A stretch of 64,000 nucleotides of DNA from Kutzneria chonburiensis (GCF_028622115.1 NZ_CP097263.1:10179501-10243500), one strand, 5' to 3'; positions 25,532 to 36,103 are shown, counted from the first letter of the stretch. The notes: generated by a model not told the origin, from the sequence alone. Numbers and translations: made by a program.

Positions 25532-27887
25532 TGAGACACGACGATTTGGTGCTGTCCTGGCCGCGCCCGGCGGGGAGTGGATCGAGGCGGCGCCGGTGGG
25601 CAACGGCCGGCTCGGCGCCATGGTGTTCGGTGGCCCGGGACGAACCCGCTTGCAGATCAACGATTCCACGGTGTGGTCCGGCACGCCGCACGGTCCGGCC
25701 GACAGTCTGGCCGACGTGCTGGCCACCGGCGCTGGTCCGGCGCGGCTCGACGAGGTGCGCCGCGCCATCCGGGCCGGCGACTACCGGACCGCGGACCTGC
25801 TGCTGATGTCGTTCGAGGGCCCGTACAGCCAGGAGTTCCTGCCGTTCGCGGACCTCTGGCTGACGCTGGGCGAGGGCAGCCTGCACACCAGGACCCTCAA
25901 CCTGGACAACGGTGTCGCGCACGAGTTCCTGACCGTCGACGGCCATGAGGTGGAGCGCTCGGTCTGGGCCAGCCACCCGGCCGGCGTGCTCTGCGTCAGC
26001 ATCACCGGGCGTACGGATGTCAAGCTGGAGCTCGACTCCCCGCTGCACACGGTCCACAAGCTCTTTCGGAGCAACGGTTTCGAGCTTGGAGTGGAGATCC
26101 CGGTCGACGGTGCTCCGCAGCACGAGCCGGAAGTCAAGGAACCGCTGCGCTACGCCGTCGGCGCGCTTGACGACTATGACCCGTTCGGCGCGCTGGTCGT
26201 CCGGATCGACACCGACGGCCATGTGTCCACCACGGCCAGCAAGCTGACGGTCACCGGCTCGACCCGCACGCTGCTCGTGCTCGCCACTTCGACCGCGGCT
26301 CGGGACTTCTGGGACGGCCGCGCGCCGAGGACCCGCACCGAGCACCTGAACGCCGCCGCTGAAGCGGCCTCCGTCGCGTTGGCCAAGGGCGCCGAAACCT
26401 TGCTGCGCGAACACGACGCCGACCTGCGAGCGTTGCTGGGCGGCACCTCGCTGCGTATCGGCCGTCAGGTCAACGGCCCGATCGCCGCCGAAGACGTACT
26501 CTCCGGACGGGACGAACAGCTCACCGCGACCGTGATGTTCCAATACGGCCGGTACCTGCTGGCCTCGTCCTCCCGCCCGGGCAGCGGCCCACCGGCCAAC
26601 CTCCAGGGCGTGTGGAACGACGAGCTGCGGCCGGCCTGGTCGTCCAACTACACGGTCAACATCAACACCCAGATGAACTACTGGCCGGCCGAGGTGACCG
26701 GGCTGGCCGAATGCCACCTGCCGCTCATCGACCTGCTGGACAAGCTGGCAGCCAACGGATCCGAGGTCGCGCAACACCTCTACGGCGCGCGCGGCTGGGT
26801 CACCCACCACAACACCGACATGTGGGGCTGGGCGCTGCCGGTCGGCATGGGCCACGGCGCGCCGTCGTGGGCGATCTGGCAGATGGGCGGCGCGTGGCTA
26901 GTCCACCACGCCTGGGACCACTACGAATTCACCGGCGATATCGACTTCCTGCGCGACCGGGCTTGGCCATTGCTGCGGGGCTGCGCCGAATTCTGCCTCG
27001 ACTGGCTGGTGGAGGGCGACGGCTGGCTGGACACCATCCCGTCCACCTCGCCGGAGAACTGGTTCCTGGTCGACGGCACCCCGCAGTCGCTGTCCTGGTC
27101 GTCCACAATGGACATCGCGTTGATCCGGTCCGTGTTCACCCGCTGCCTGGACACGGCCCGGCTGGCCGGCCTCGACGACCCGGTGCTGGCCGAGATCGAG
27201 AAGGCGCTGCCGCGGTTGCGGCCCATAGCCGTCGCCGAGGGCGGCTGGATCCAGGAGTGGGTCGAGGACGTGCCGGAGGAAGACCCCAAGCACCGGCACA
27301 TGTCTCCGCTGGTGTCGGTGTATCCGTTGGGGCAGATCGATTCCGAGGCGACGCCGGAGCTGGCCGAGGCGGCGGTGAACTTGATGGACCGCCGCGGCAA
27401 CGGAGCCATGGGCTGGTCGTGGGCGTGGAAGATCGCGCTGCGGGCCCGGCTCGGCGACGGCGAGACCGCCCGGTCGCTGCTGCTGGAGGCCACCCGGCCG
27501 CTGGGCTTCGACTGGGATGTCAACGCCCCGACCGACGGCTCGCAGTGGGGCGGCCTGCTGCCGAATCTGTTCAGCTCGCACCCGCCGTTCCAGATCGACG
27601 GCAACTACGGCTTCCCGGCCGGCATCGCGGAAATGCTGGTACAGAGCCACAACGACGTGATCCGCGTGCTGCCGGCACTGCCAGCCAGCTGGCCCAGCGG
27701 CGCGCTGACCGGCGTGCGCTGCCGGGGCGGCGTGGCCGCCGACATCACCTGGCGGGACGGATCCCTGGCCGCACTGAGCATTCGCCGGCTGAGCGGCGAT
27801 CCACTGCGGACGGTCAAGGTCGCATTCCTCGGCAGGCGCGAGGAGTTCACGCTCGCGGTCGGCGAGGAGAGGCGGCTGGCGTGCTAG
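25531..27887 (+). CDS. GH95 alpha-L-fucosidase (one apparent frameshift)
   Basis: About 785 residues once repaired, without a signal peptide, so it acts on imported oligosaccharides. The N-terminal GH95 sandwich starts MRHDDLVLSWPRPAG, then resumes in another frame as EWIEAAPVGNGRLGAMVFGG. The helical barrel has NINTQMNYWPAEVTG, WVTHHNTDMWGWA and IPSTSPENWF (acid Glu region). The family removes alpha-1,2-L-fucose or related L-galactose. One G is missing from the run at 25572-25575 relative to a continuous frame. Reading only from GTG 25596 would lose 22 conserved residues. Confidence 0.88.
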
Positions 27888-28855
27888 AGGTGTGGGAATA
27901 CCGCAGCGCCTACAAGGAACCGGAAGACTTCGACGACTTCTGGACCTCGACCTTGGCGCAGGCCCGGCAGTTTCCCCTTGACGTCAAGGTGACGCCGGTC
28001 GAGACCCACCTGGTCACGGTCGACGTGTTCGACGTGACGTACCCGGGTTTCGGCGGCCACCCGATCCGCGCCTGGCTGCGACTGCCCAAACAACGCAACG
28101 GAAAGCTGCCGGCAGTAGTGCAATTTCACGGCTACTCCAGCGGTCGTGGCGCGGCGGTCGAAGACCTCCTGTGGTCGTCGGCCGGCTACGCCCACCTGTT
28201 CATGGACGTGCGTGGGCAGGGCGGCGACTGGGCCGGCGGCGACACGCCCGACCCGGTCGGCAGCGGCCCGGCCTACCCGGGTTTTCTCACCCGTGGCATC
28301 GAGAACCGCGACGAGTACTTCTACCGCCGCGTTTACACCGACGCCGTGCGGGCCGTGGACACCTTGCGGCACTTCGACTTCGTCGACCCGGAACGGGTCG
28401 CGGTGATCGGCAACAGCCAGGGCGCCGGCATCGCGCTGGCCACCGCCGGGCTGGTGCCGGACATCGCCGCGGGTCACTTTCAGGCCCCGTTCCTGGCCGA
28501 TATCCAGCAGTCGACCCGCACGGTGCGCACCTTTCCGTACGAGGAGATCACCAAGTATCTGGCCATCCACCGGAACAGCGTGGACCGGGTGTGGCGGACG
28601 CTGGCCTACTTCGACGCCATCGCCTTCGCCCGCCGGGCACAGGCGCCGGCGTGGTTCTCGGCCGGCCAGCTCGACGATGTCGTGCCGGCGCAAGCGGTTT
28701 TCGGCGCCTACCACGAGTACTGGGGACCCAAGCAGCTCCGGCTGTGGGAGCACAACGGACACGAGGCAGGTGGCGCCGAGGACCTGGCGATCGCCCTGTC
28801 CGCGTTCGCCGAGCTCCTGCACCCGGGCCGTCCCACCGAAACGAGGAATAGCTGA
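27881..28855 (+). CDS. acetyl xylan esterase-family (AXE1/cephalosporin deacetylase) enzyme
   Basis: 324 residues, alpha/beta hydrolase of the CE7/AXE1 type. HGYSSGRG forms the oxyanion region, the nucleophile is Ser179 in GNSQGAG, the acid Asp265 in GQLDDVVP and the base His294 in EHNGHEAGG. The family removes acetyl groups from short oligosaccharides in the cytoplasm. GTG 27881 overlaps the end of GH95 by seven bases and follows GAGGAGAGG. Together they suggest acetylated fucosyl- or galactosyl-oligosaccharides as substrates. Confidence 0.88.
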   Translation: MLEVWEYRSAYKEPEDFDDFWTSTLAQARQFPLDVKVTPVETHLVTVDVFDVTYPGFGGHPIRAWLRLPKQRNGKLPAVVQFHGYSSGRGAAVEDLLWSSAGYAHLFMDVRGQGGDWAGGDTPDPVGSGPAYPGFLTRGIENRDEYFYRRVYTDAVRAVDTLRHFDFVDPERVAVIGNSQGAGIALATAGLVPDIAAGHFQAPFLADIQQSTRTVRTFPYEEITKYLAIHRNSVDRVWRTLAYFDAIAFARRAQAPAWFSAGQLDDVVPAQAVFGAYHEYWGPKQLRLWEHNGHEAGGAEDLAIALSAFAELLHPGRPTETRNS

Positions 28856-30219
28856 TGATGAAAAAGCTGCTCGCGGCCGCGCTGGCGTCCGCGTCCGTCG
28901 TCGCCCTGTCGGCCTGCGGCAGCAGTTCGGGTTCCGGCTCGGCCTCCGGCACGGTCAACTGGTGGACCTGGGACGACAAGCAGGCCGCCGCCTACCAGTC
29001 GTGCGCGACCGCCTTCGAGAAGGCCAATCCCGGCGTCACCGTGAAGATCTCGCAGTACGCGGTCGACGACTACTTCACCAAGCTGACCGCCGGCTTCGTG
29101 GCCGGCACCGCGCCGGACGCGTTCCAGAACTCGGTGCAGTTCTTCCAGGCCTACGCCTCGCAGCACCAGCTGCTGCCACTGGACGATCTGATCACCAAGA
29201 CCAACTTCGACCTGAAGAAGTTCTCGGTCGGCACCGGCGCCTGGAAGTTCACCGACGGCAAGCAGTACGCGCTGCCACTGGACTGGGCCGCCGCGGCGAT
29301 CTTCTACAACACCGACGCGATCACGAAGGCCGGCTACACGGCCAAGGACGTCGAGAACCTGAACTGGAACCCGGACAACGGCGGCACCTTCGACAAGATG
29401 GTGGCCCACCTGACCGTTGACGCCGCCGGCAAGCGCGGTGACGAGGCCGGCTTCGACAAGAACCACGTCGCCACCTACGGCATGGGCCAGTTGGCGGCCA
29501 AGGACTTCATCGGCCAGACCACCTGGAACTCCTTCCTGGCCACCACCGGCTGGCGGCAGGGCGACAAGCCGCAGTGGCCGACCAAGTTCAACTACGACGA
29601 CCCGAACTTCGTGAAGACCATGAAGTACATCAAGTCGCTGACCGACCGCGGCTTCGCGCCGAAGATCAACTCGTTCAGCGCTGGCGGCGGCACCGCCACC
29701 ATCAGCGACGTGGACCTGATGGGCACCAACAAGATCGCCATGGAGACCGCGGGCTCGTGGGAGGCGGCGACCTTCGCCAAGCTGCCCGGCGTCAAGGTTG
29801 GCATTGCACCGACCGTGCTCGGCCCGGACGGCAAGACCCGGTCGGATCTGTCCAACTCCAACGGCAACAACATCTGGGCCGGCACCAAGAACCCCGACCT
29901 GACCTGGAAATGGGTCTCGTACATGGGTTCCGAGGAGTGCCAGGCGACGGCCGGCGCCTCCGGTTCGTTCTTCCCGTCCATCCCGGCGGCGATGGACTCG
30001 GCCGCCGCCGCGGTGGCCAAGCAGGGCGTCGACCTGTCCGTGTTCACCAAGGCGCTCAAGGACGGCACGCTCTACGGCGCGCCGGCCTACGCCAACGGCG
30101 CCGACCTCCAGCAGACGCTGGAGCCGCTGTTCGAGGGCTACTTCAGCGGCAGCCGCGGGGACGACGTGTTCCCCGAGATGACGCAGAAGGCCAAGGACAT
30201 CCTCAACAAGCAGAACTGA
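28855..30219 (+). CDS. sugar ABC transporter substrate-binding lipoprotein
   Basis: 454 residues. A lipoprotein signal with lipobox LSAC (Cys at ~21) is followed by a Ser/Gly linker and a two-lobed CUT1 sugar-binding fold: TVNWWTWDDKQAAAY, ADDYFTKL-type start, AGTAPDAF and AMETAGSWEAATF. It supplies the two permeases at 23670 and 24635. The many Trp residues fit oligosaccharide binding. ATG 28855 overlaps the esterase stop by one base; ATG 28858 is also possible. Confidence 0.92.
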   Translation: MMKKLLAAALASASVVALSACGSSSGSGSASGTVNWWTWDDKQAAAYQSCATAFEKANPGVTVKISQYAVDDYFTKLTAGFVAGTAPDAFQNSVQFFQAYASQHQLLPLDDLITKTNFDLKKFSVGTGAWKFTDGKQYALPLDWAAAAIFYNTDAITKAGYTAKDVENLNWNPDNGGTFDKMVAHLTVDAAGKRGDEAGFDKNHVATYGMGQLAAKDFIGQTTWNSFLATTGWRQGDKPQWPTKFNYDDPNFVKTMKYIKSLTDRGFAPKINSFSAGGGTATISDVDLMGTNKIAMETAGSWEAATFAKLPGVKVGIAPTVLGPDGKTRSDLSNSNGNNIWAGTKNPDLTWKWVSYMGSEECQATAGASGSFFPSIPAAMDSAAAAVAKQGVDLSVFTKALKDGTLYGAPAYANGADLQQTLEPLFEGYFSGSRGDDVFPEMTQKAKDILNKQN

Positions 30220-30244
30220 TTCACACTGACAAGGGGTGACGTGC

Positions 30245-32375
30245 ATGGGCCGGTTCGCTCAGCTTCGCGCGGCGGGCACGGGATTCGTGGTCGACCTGGC
30301 CGCGACGCCCGTCCCGGTGGTCGTGCACTGGGGTCGCGACCTCGGCGAGCTGGACGAGACAGGTCTGGCGGCGCTGGCCTTCGTCGGCGAACCGGCCGTG
30401 CTCAACAACTCCGTGGACGTGCCACGCCGGTGTTCGGTGTGGCCCACGGAGTTCGAGGGCTGGGCCGGCACGCCGGCGCTGGAAGGCCACCGCGGCGGCA
30501 TCGCCACCACGCCACGGCCACGGCTGGTCGAGCACTCGCTGGCCGACAACCGGCTGGAGCTCGTGCTGGCCGACGAGATCACCGGCCTGCGCATCACCTT
30601 GACGTACACCATGGACAGCAGCGGTGTGCTGTCCGCACAGGCAACGCTGGCTGCCCCAGAAGCAATTGATGCAGAGCCCTATGAGGTCGCCAGCGTCTCC
30701 ATCCTGCTGCCGTTGCCGAGCCAGGCCGTCGAGGTCCTGGACTTCACCGGGAAGTGGTGCCGCGAGCGGTCGCCGCAGCGGACCCGGCTCGGCCACGGCG
30801 CGCACGTCCGGGAGTCGCGGCGTGGCAAGCCCGGGCAGGATTCGCCGTTCCTGATGACGGTCGGTGCGCCCGGCTTCTCCTTCGGAGACGGCGAAGTGTG
30901 GGCCCTGCACGTGGCGTGGAGCGGTGATCAGCGCTACGTGGTCGAGCAGCTGCCGGAGACGCCGCCGGTGCTGGGCGGCGGTGAGCTGCTGCGGGCGGGC
31001 GAACTCCGACTTGGTGGCGGTGAACGCTACGAAACCCCGATCTCGTACTTCGCCTGGTCCGATGAGGGCCTGGACGGCCTGGCCGCCCGGTTCCACGCCT
31101 TGCAGCGCAAGCGGCCCCGCTCCCCGAGGCCGCTTGTTCTCAACACGTGGGAAGCGGTCTACTTCAACCACGACCTGGACCGGCTGCTGGCGCTGGCCGA
31201 CGCGGCGGCCAAGGTCGGCGTCGAACGGGTCGTGCTGGACGACGGCTGGTTCCGGGGTCGCCGTGCCGACAACGCCGGGCTCGGCGACTGGCAGGTCGAC
31301 AAAACCGTGTGGCCGCAGGGGCTTACGCCGTTCGTCGAGCACGTCAAAGGCCTCGGCATGCAATTCGGCCTGTGGTTCGAGCCGGAGATGGTCAACCTCG
31401 ACTCCGACCTCGCCCGGCAGCACCCGGAGTGGGTGCTGGGCGTGCCGGGGAGCCTGGTCCGCCGTCACGCAACCAGTACGTCGTCGACCTGACCAATCCC
31501 GAGGCGTGGACGTACCTGCTGACCTCGATCGACGCCCTGGTCGCCGAGTACGGCATCGACTACATCAAGTGGGATCACAACCGCGACCTGCACGAGGCCG
31601 TCGACCACACCGGCCGGCCGGTCGTGCACAACCAGACCCTCGCGCTGTACCGGCTGATCGACGAGCTCAAGGTCCGGCACCCCGGCCTGGAGATCGAGTC
31701 CTGCGCCAGCGGCGGCGGCCGGGTCGACCTGGGCATCCTGACCCGTACCGACCGGGTGTGGGCCTCGGACTGCAACGACCCCGTTGAGCGGCAGTCGATC
31801 CAGCGCTGGACCGGGCAGCTGCTGCCGCCCGAGCTGATCGGCTCGCACGTGGGCCCGGAACGTAGCCATACGACCGGACGGCGCACCGACGACTCGTTCC
31901 GTCTGGCCACCGCGCTGTTCGGCCACGCCGGCATCGAGCAGGACCTGACCGCGTGCTCACCTGCGGAGATCGACAAGCTGACGGCCTGGGCGGCGATGTA
32001 CAAGGAGCTGCGGCCGCTACTGCATTCGGGTCGGGTGGTGCGGGCCGAGCTGCCCGACGACGGACTTTTTTCCACGGTGTCATTTCTAATGAGCATGGAT
32101 TGTTCAGCCTCGCCCGGATTTCCACCTCGCCTGCGGGACAATCGTGGCGGGTCCGGCTGCCCGGTCTGTCGCGGGCGCGCGACTACCGGCTGCGGATCCG
32201 AGCCGAGCTCGGCCTGCCGTCAATGCGCCAGGTCAGGGCCCCGGAATGGGTCACGGCGGCGATCGACGGCTGGGTGCGGGCGCCGGGTTCGGTGCTCGTG
32301 GACGCGGGTGTGGCGATGCCGACCCTCGATCCCGGCCAGGCGTTACTGTTGGAGGTAATCGTCGATCGTGCATGA
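30245..32375 (+). CDS. GH36 alpha-galactosidase (two apparent frameshifts)
   Basis: About 710 residues after repair, no signal peptide. The N-terminal beta-supersandwich runs to ~residue 295. The barrel has VLDDGWFRGRR, LWFEPEMVNLDSDL, then DYIKWDHNRDL (nucleophile Asp) and IESCASGGGRVD with ASDCNDP (acid Asp). One G is missing at run 31447-31450 and one T at run 32066-32071. Each loss moves to the frame that carries the rest of the conserved protein (NQYVVDLTNPEAW; FFHGVISNEHGLF). It would release galactose from imported alpha-galactosides. ATG 30245 follows AAGGGG. Confidence 0.88.
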
Positions 32376-32413
32376 TCCACCACAGATCCGGTACGCTATT
32401 CGGGGAGGATGTG

Positions 32414-33100
32414 GTGCGGGTGAATACCAATGGTGGTGGTCCGCGCCTGTCGGCGCTCAAGGGCCGGCAGGTGCTCGCGGACGGCGTCTACGAGCAGATC
32501 CGGACGCTGATCATGAACGACGGCATCGCGCCCGGCGACCGGGTCAACATCGACGAGGTGGCGCGGGAGCTCGACGTGTCGGGCACGCCAGTGCGGGAAG
32601 CGTTGGCGCGACTGGAGTCCGAGGGGCTGGTCGTGCGCCTGCCGCTGCGCGGCTACCGGGTCACCGAGCTGCTGACCCGGGACGAGGTCGAGGACATGTA
32701 CGGCCTGCGGCTGCTGCTCGAGCCGCCGAGCGCGGCCAAGGCGGCGTCGGTCATGACCGATCGCTGGGCCGCCGCCCTCCAGGCCGAGATGGCCAGCTGC
32801 CCGGTCGCGCCGGACGACGACAGCTATGAGGACTACAAGGCGCTGTCCGCCCACGACCAGCGGTTGCACCAGTTGATCCTGCACATCGCCGGCAACGAGG
32901 CGGTGGAGGCGGCGTTCGAACGCACGCACTGCCACCTGCACTTCTTCCGGTTGACGTACAACCAGACCTCGGGCGTCGCCGCGCTGGCCGAGCACCGCGA
33001 GATCGTGGACGCGATGATCGCCGGCAAGCCCGCGCAGGCCCGCAAGGCGATGATCGGCCACCTGGAGACGGCGCGGGACCGGCTGCTGGTCAAGATGTGA
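32414..33100 (+). CDS. GntR-family regulator, FCD subfamily
   Basis: 228 residues. The winged helix holds VYEQIRTLIMNDGIAPGDRV and ELDVSGTPVREALARLESEGLV. The C-terminal FCD helical domain has metal/ligand residues: Asp and Arg in EVEDMYGLRLLLEP, His in HDQRLHQLIL, and His in LAEHREIVDAM. FCD regulators bind sugar acids or organic acids and usually repress catabolic genes. It is last in the glycan locus and is the best candidate for the operator at 20392. GTG 32414 follows GGGGAGG; GTG 32411 and 32420 are alternatives. Confidence 0.88.
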   Translation: MRVNTNGGGPRLSALKGRQVLADGVYEQIRTLIMNDGIAPGDRVNIDEVARELDVSGTPVREALARLESEGLVVRLPLRGYRVTELLTRDEVEDMYGLRLLLEPPSAAKAASVMTDRWAAALQAEMASCPVAPDDDSYEDYKALSAHDQRLHQLILHIAGNEAVEAAFERTHCHLHFFRLTYNQTSGVAALAEHREIVDAMIAGKPAQARKAMIGHLETARDRLLVKM

Positions 33101-33125
33101 CCGTCGGCGCATGGCCGTCATGCTT

Positions 33126-33145
33126 TGTTCGCATACTGTCGAACA
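33126..33145. promoter_or_regulatory. inverted repeat before aldehyde dehydrogenase
   Basis: Perfect arms TGTTCG and CGAACA flank eight bases (CATACTGT) in the 86-base gap between the GntR and aldehyde dehydrogenase genes. Possible operator; weak on its own. Confidence 0.3.
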
Positions 33146-33186
33146 TCCGTTGACCGTGGGTTCGCCGCGCCGCCATCGTGGTCGGC

Positions 33187-34635
33187 ATGACCGAATACCG
33201 CCACTACCGCAACGGGATCTGGGCTGAGCACTCCTCGACTTTCGAGGTGCGCGAGCCGTATTCAGGCACCCTGTTCGCCCGGGTCGCCGCGTGTGGCCGG
33301 GCCGATGCCAAGGCTGCCGTCGACGCGGCCGCCGCCGCTTTCGACTCGTGGGCCGCGCTTGGGCCGGCGGCCAAGGCCGCGTTGTTCCTGCGAGCCGCCG
33401 AGATCGTCGAGGCCCGCCGCGAGGAGATCGCCGACCTGCTGGCCCGTGAGACCGGTTCCGGCAGCTACTTCGCCAACTTCCAGCAGAACCTGGTCAAGCA
33501 GACCCTGTTGCAGGCCGCGCAATGGGTGTACCAGCCGGCCGGCGAGGTGCTGCACTCCGACCATCCCGGCACGCATTCGACCGTGGTCCGGCGGCCGCTC
33601 GGCGTTGTTGCCAGCTTCACGCCGTGGAACGGGGCGAACATCCTGTCGTGGCGGGCCGTGTTGCAGCCGTTGGCCGCCGGCAACACCGTGGTCGTCAAGC
33701 CGTCCGAACTGGCCCCGGTGTCGGCCGGCCTGATCGTCGCCGAGATCTGCGAGGCGGCCGGTTTTCCGCCTGGCGTGGTCAATGTCGTCACGCACGCGCC
33801 CGGCGAGGCCGCACCCATCGCCGACGAGTTCTTCGAGAACCCCGATGTGCGCTGCATCAACTTCATCGGCAGCGTGCAGACCGCCCGCATGCTGTCCGAG
33901 CGGGCCGGGCGGGCGTTGAAGCGGACCGTGATGGAGCTCGGCGGCTACAACCCGATGATCGTGCTCGACGACGTCGACCTCGACTACGCCGTGCGCTGCG
34001 CCACCTTCAGTGCTTTCTTCCACCAGGGCCAGATCTGCATGAACGCCCGCAAGATCTACGTACAGCGCGGCATTTTCGACCAGTTCCTCGAGCGTTTCGT
34101 CGCCAAGACACGGGACTTGAAGCTCGGCAACCCCGCCGACCCGTCGACCGTGATCGGCCCCTTGATCACCGACGCCGCCGTGCAGTCCGTCCACTCCCGC
34201 GTCACCGAGGCCCTCGCCGCCGGCGCGAAAGCGCTTACCGGAGCCGCTTTCGACGGCAAGATCTACGAGCCCACCATCCTGGTCGACGTCCCCGACTCCT
34301 GCGCAGTGTCCACAGTGGAGACTTTCGGGCCCGTGGTCATCGTGCAGCCGGTCGACACCGCCGAGGAGGCCGTCGAGCAGATCAACCGCTCGCTCTACGG
34401 GCTCACCTCGTCCATCCTCACCGGCAACACCTATCGCGGCTTCGAGCTCGCCGCCAAGGTCAAGGCCGGTGCCGTGCACGTCAACATCCCCACCATCGAC
34501 GAGGAGGTCCAGGCCCCCATCGGCGGCGTCCGCGACAGCGGTTGGGGCCGCACCGGCACCTACTCCTTGTCCGACTTCACCGACCTGGTCTGGGTGAACG
34601 TCGAGAGCGGCCAGCGCGACCTGCCCATCGGCTGA
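33187..34635 (+). CDS. NAD(P)-dependent aldehyde dehydrogenase
   Basis: 482 residues. TPWNGANILSWR gives the conserved PWN, NTVVVKPSELAPVSAG the cofactor Lys, MELGGYNPMIVL the general-base Glu, and HQGQICMNARKIYV the catalytic Cys. It oxidises an aldehyde to an acid. Lying behind the GntR gene, it may handle lactaldehyde or another aldehyde from deoxy-sugar breakdown, but general detoxification is equally possible. ATG 33187 is used; GTG 33178 is in frame upstream. Confidence 0.88.
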   Translation: MTEYRHYRNGIWAEHSSTFEVREPYSGTLFARVAACGRADAKAAVDAAAAAFDSWAALGPAAKAALFLRAAEIVEARREEIADLLARETGSGSYFANFQQNLVKQTLLQAAQWVYQPAGEVLHSDHPGTHSTVVRRPLGVVASFTPWNGANILSWRAVLQPLAAGNTVVVKPSELAPVSAGLIVAEICEAAGFPPGVVNVVTHAPGEAAPIADEFFENPDVRCINFIGSVQTARMLSERAGRALKRTVMELGGYNPMIVLDDVDLDYAVRCATFSAFFHQGQICMNARKIYVQRGIFDQFLERFVAKTRDLKLGNPADPSTVIGPLITDAAVQSVHSRVTEALAAGAKALTGAAFDGKIYEPTILVDVPDSCAVSTVETFGPVVIVQPVDTAEEAVEQINRSLYGLTSSILTGNTYRGFELAAKVKAGAVHVNIPTIDEEVQAPIGGVRDSGWGRTGTYSLSDFTDLVWVNVESGQRDLPIG

Positions 34636-34646
34636 ACTCGTCAGCC

Positions 34647-35425
34647 TTAGACCGCGCGGAATTTGGTGATCGAGTCGCGGGGGTCGCCGGACTTCACCAG
34701 CGCCTCGCCGACCAGGACGACGTCGGCGCCGTCGCGGCGGTAGGCGGCGACGTCCTCGGGGCCGGCGACGCCGGACTCGGCGACGCGGACGGCGCCGGCG
34801 GGGATGAGGGGGAGAGCTTGGCGAACACCGAGTTGTCGACCTGGAGCGTGGTCAGGTCACGGGCGTTGACGCCGATGACCTCGGCGCCGACCTCGGCGGC
34901 ACGGGCGATCTCGGCCTCGGTGTGGGTCTCGACCAGCGGCGTGAGGCCGAGCTCGCGGGCCAGCCCGTGCAGCTCGGCCAGTAGACCGCCCTCCAGTGAG
35001 ACGACCATCAGGAGCGCGAGGTCGGCGCCGTGCGCACGGGCCTCCCACAGCTGGTACGGCGTGACGATGAAGTCCTTGCGCAGCAACGGAACCGCCACCT
35101 CGGCCCGAACGGCGTCGAGGTCCGCCAGCGAACCGCCGAAGCGGCGGCGCTCGGTCAGCACGCTGATCGCGGCGGCGCCGCCCGCGGCGTACTCGGCGGC
35201 CAGCTTCGCCGGGTCCGGGATGTCGGCCAGCGCGCCCTTGCTGGGGCTGCGGCGCTTGACCTCGGCGATGATCGACACGCCGTCGGCGCGGAACCCGGGC
35301 AGCGGGTCGAGCGCGGGCGGCGTGTCGGCCACCCTGGCCTTCAGCTCGGCCAGCGGGACCTCGCGCTGGCGGGCCGCCAGGTCCTCGAGCACGCCGTCCA
35401 CGATTCCGTCGAGCACCGTCGTCAT
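34647..35425 (-). CDS. trpC: indole-3-glycerol phosphate synthase (one apparent frameshift)
   Basis: About 260 residues after repair; catalyses ring closure in tryptophan synthesis. [25 protein letters not shown] (Lys and substrate phosphate site), [16 protein letters not shown] (catalytic Lys) and [12 protein letters not shown] are diagnostic. One C (plus-strand G) is missing at the run 34808-34812, after VDNSVFAKL. The other frame then completes the barrel with [14 protein letters not shown] and ends at the TAA at 34647-34649. The shorter reading to 34694 replaces the last strands with unrelated sequence. It stands alone here, with no other trp gene. Confidence 0.9.
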
Positions 35426-35468
35426 GCCGTGCAGCCTATCGGTTGACGCGTGCGATCGGGCTTATCTA

Positions 35469-35484
35469 AACTGAACGTACAGTT
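35469..35484. promoter_or_regulatory. 16-base near-palindromic TetR-type operator
   Basis: AACTGAACGTACAGTT matches its own complement at 14 of 16 positions. It sits in the divergent gap between trpC and the TetR gene. Candidate autoregulatory site of that TetR protein. Confidence 0.55.
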
Positions 35485-35500
35485 CACTTAGGGCGGCGGC

Positions 35501-35545
35501 GTGATCTCTCTGACCAACGAGGAGTTCGCGGCGGTCGCCCCGTGA
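35501..35545 (+). CDS. possible 14-codon leader peptide before tetR
   Basis: GTG 35501 opens a 14-codon frame (VISLTNEEFAAVAP) whose TGA overlaps the GTG of the TetR gene (GTGA). GAGGAG lies inside it, 18 bases before the TetR start, too far to serve it well. Translational coupling through this mini-frame would explain how TetR is started. Speculative. Confidence 0.25.
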   Translation: MISLTNEEFAAVAP

Positions 35546-36102
35546 ATCCGCGCAGTGTCCGCGCGCACAACGACGTGCTTGCGGCCACCATCGCGCTGCT
35601 CGACGAGGGCGGCCTGCCGGCAGCCACCGTCGACGCCATCAGTGCCCGTTCCGGCGTGTCCAAGGCCACCATCTACAAGCACTGGCCCAACCGCACCGCC
35701 GTCGCCGCCGAGGCCTTCGGCCGGCGGATGGCCGACGCCATGCCGTTGCCCGACACCGGGAACGCCCGTGACGACCTCGCCGAGCAGGTCCGACGAGTCA
35801 GCGCCTTCTACGCCGGCCGGCACGGCCTGGTCTTCGCCCAGCTCCTCGCCGCCACCGTCGCCGACCCCGAGGCGGCCCCCTTCTTCCGCCAGTTCTTCCT
35901 CGACGGCCGTCGGCAGGCCGTCGCCGTGCTGTGGGACCGGGCGTTGGCTCGCGGCGAGGTCAAGTCCTCGGTGACCGTCGAGACCGCCATCGACCTGCTG
36001 TTCGGCCCGTTGATCTTCCGCCTGCTGACCGGCCATGCCCCGCTGACCGTCGCCGAAGCCGACGCCATCGCGGCCGCCGCGCTCACCGGGTTGTTGGCGT
36101 AG
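35542..36102 (+). CDS. TetR-family transcriptional regulator
   Basis: 186 residues. The N-terminal HTH is LAATIALLDEGGLPAATVDAISARSGVSKATIYKHWPNRTAVA, typical of TetR. The C-terminal TetR_C_11-like ligand domain ends LTVAEADAIAAAALTGLL. A near-palindrome upstream is its likely operator. Neighbours give no clear effector or target. It converges on the M20 peptidase with a one-base gap. Confidence 0.9.
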   Translation: MNPRSVRAHNDVLAATIALLDEGGLPAATVDAISARSGVSKATIYKHWPNRTAVAAEAFGRRMADAMPLPDTGNARDDLAEQVRRVSAFYAGRHGLVFAQLLAATVADPEAAPFFRQFFLDGRRQAVAVLWDRALARGEVKSSVTVETAIDLLFGPLIFRLLTGHAPLTVAEADAIAAAALTGLLA

Positions 36103-36103
36103 A

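Noticed and set aside
34647-35425. trpC as a pseudogene
   Set aside because: A single base at a G run restores the whole protein, and five similar losses occur nearby, so base-call error is more likely than decay.
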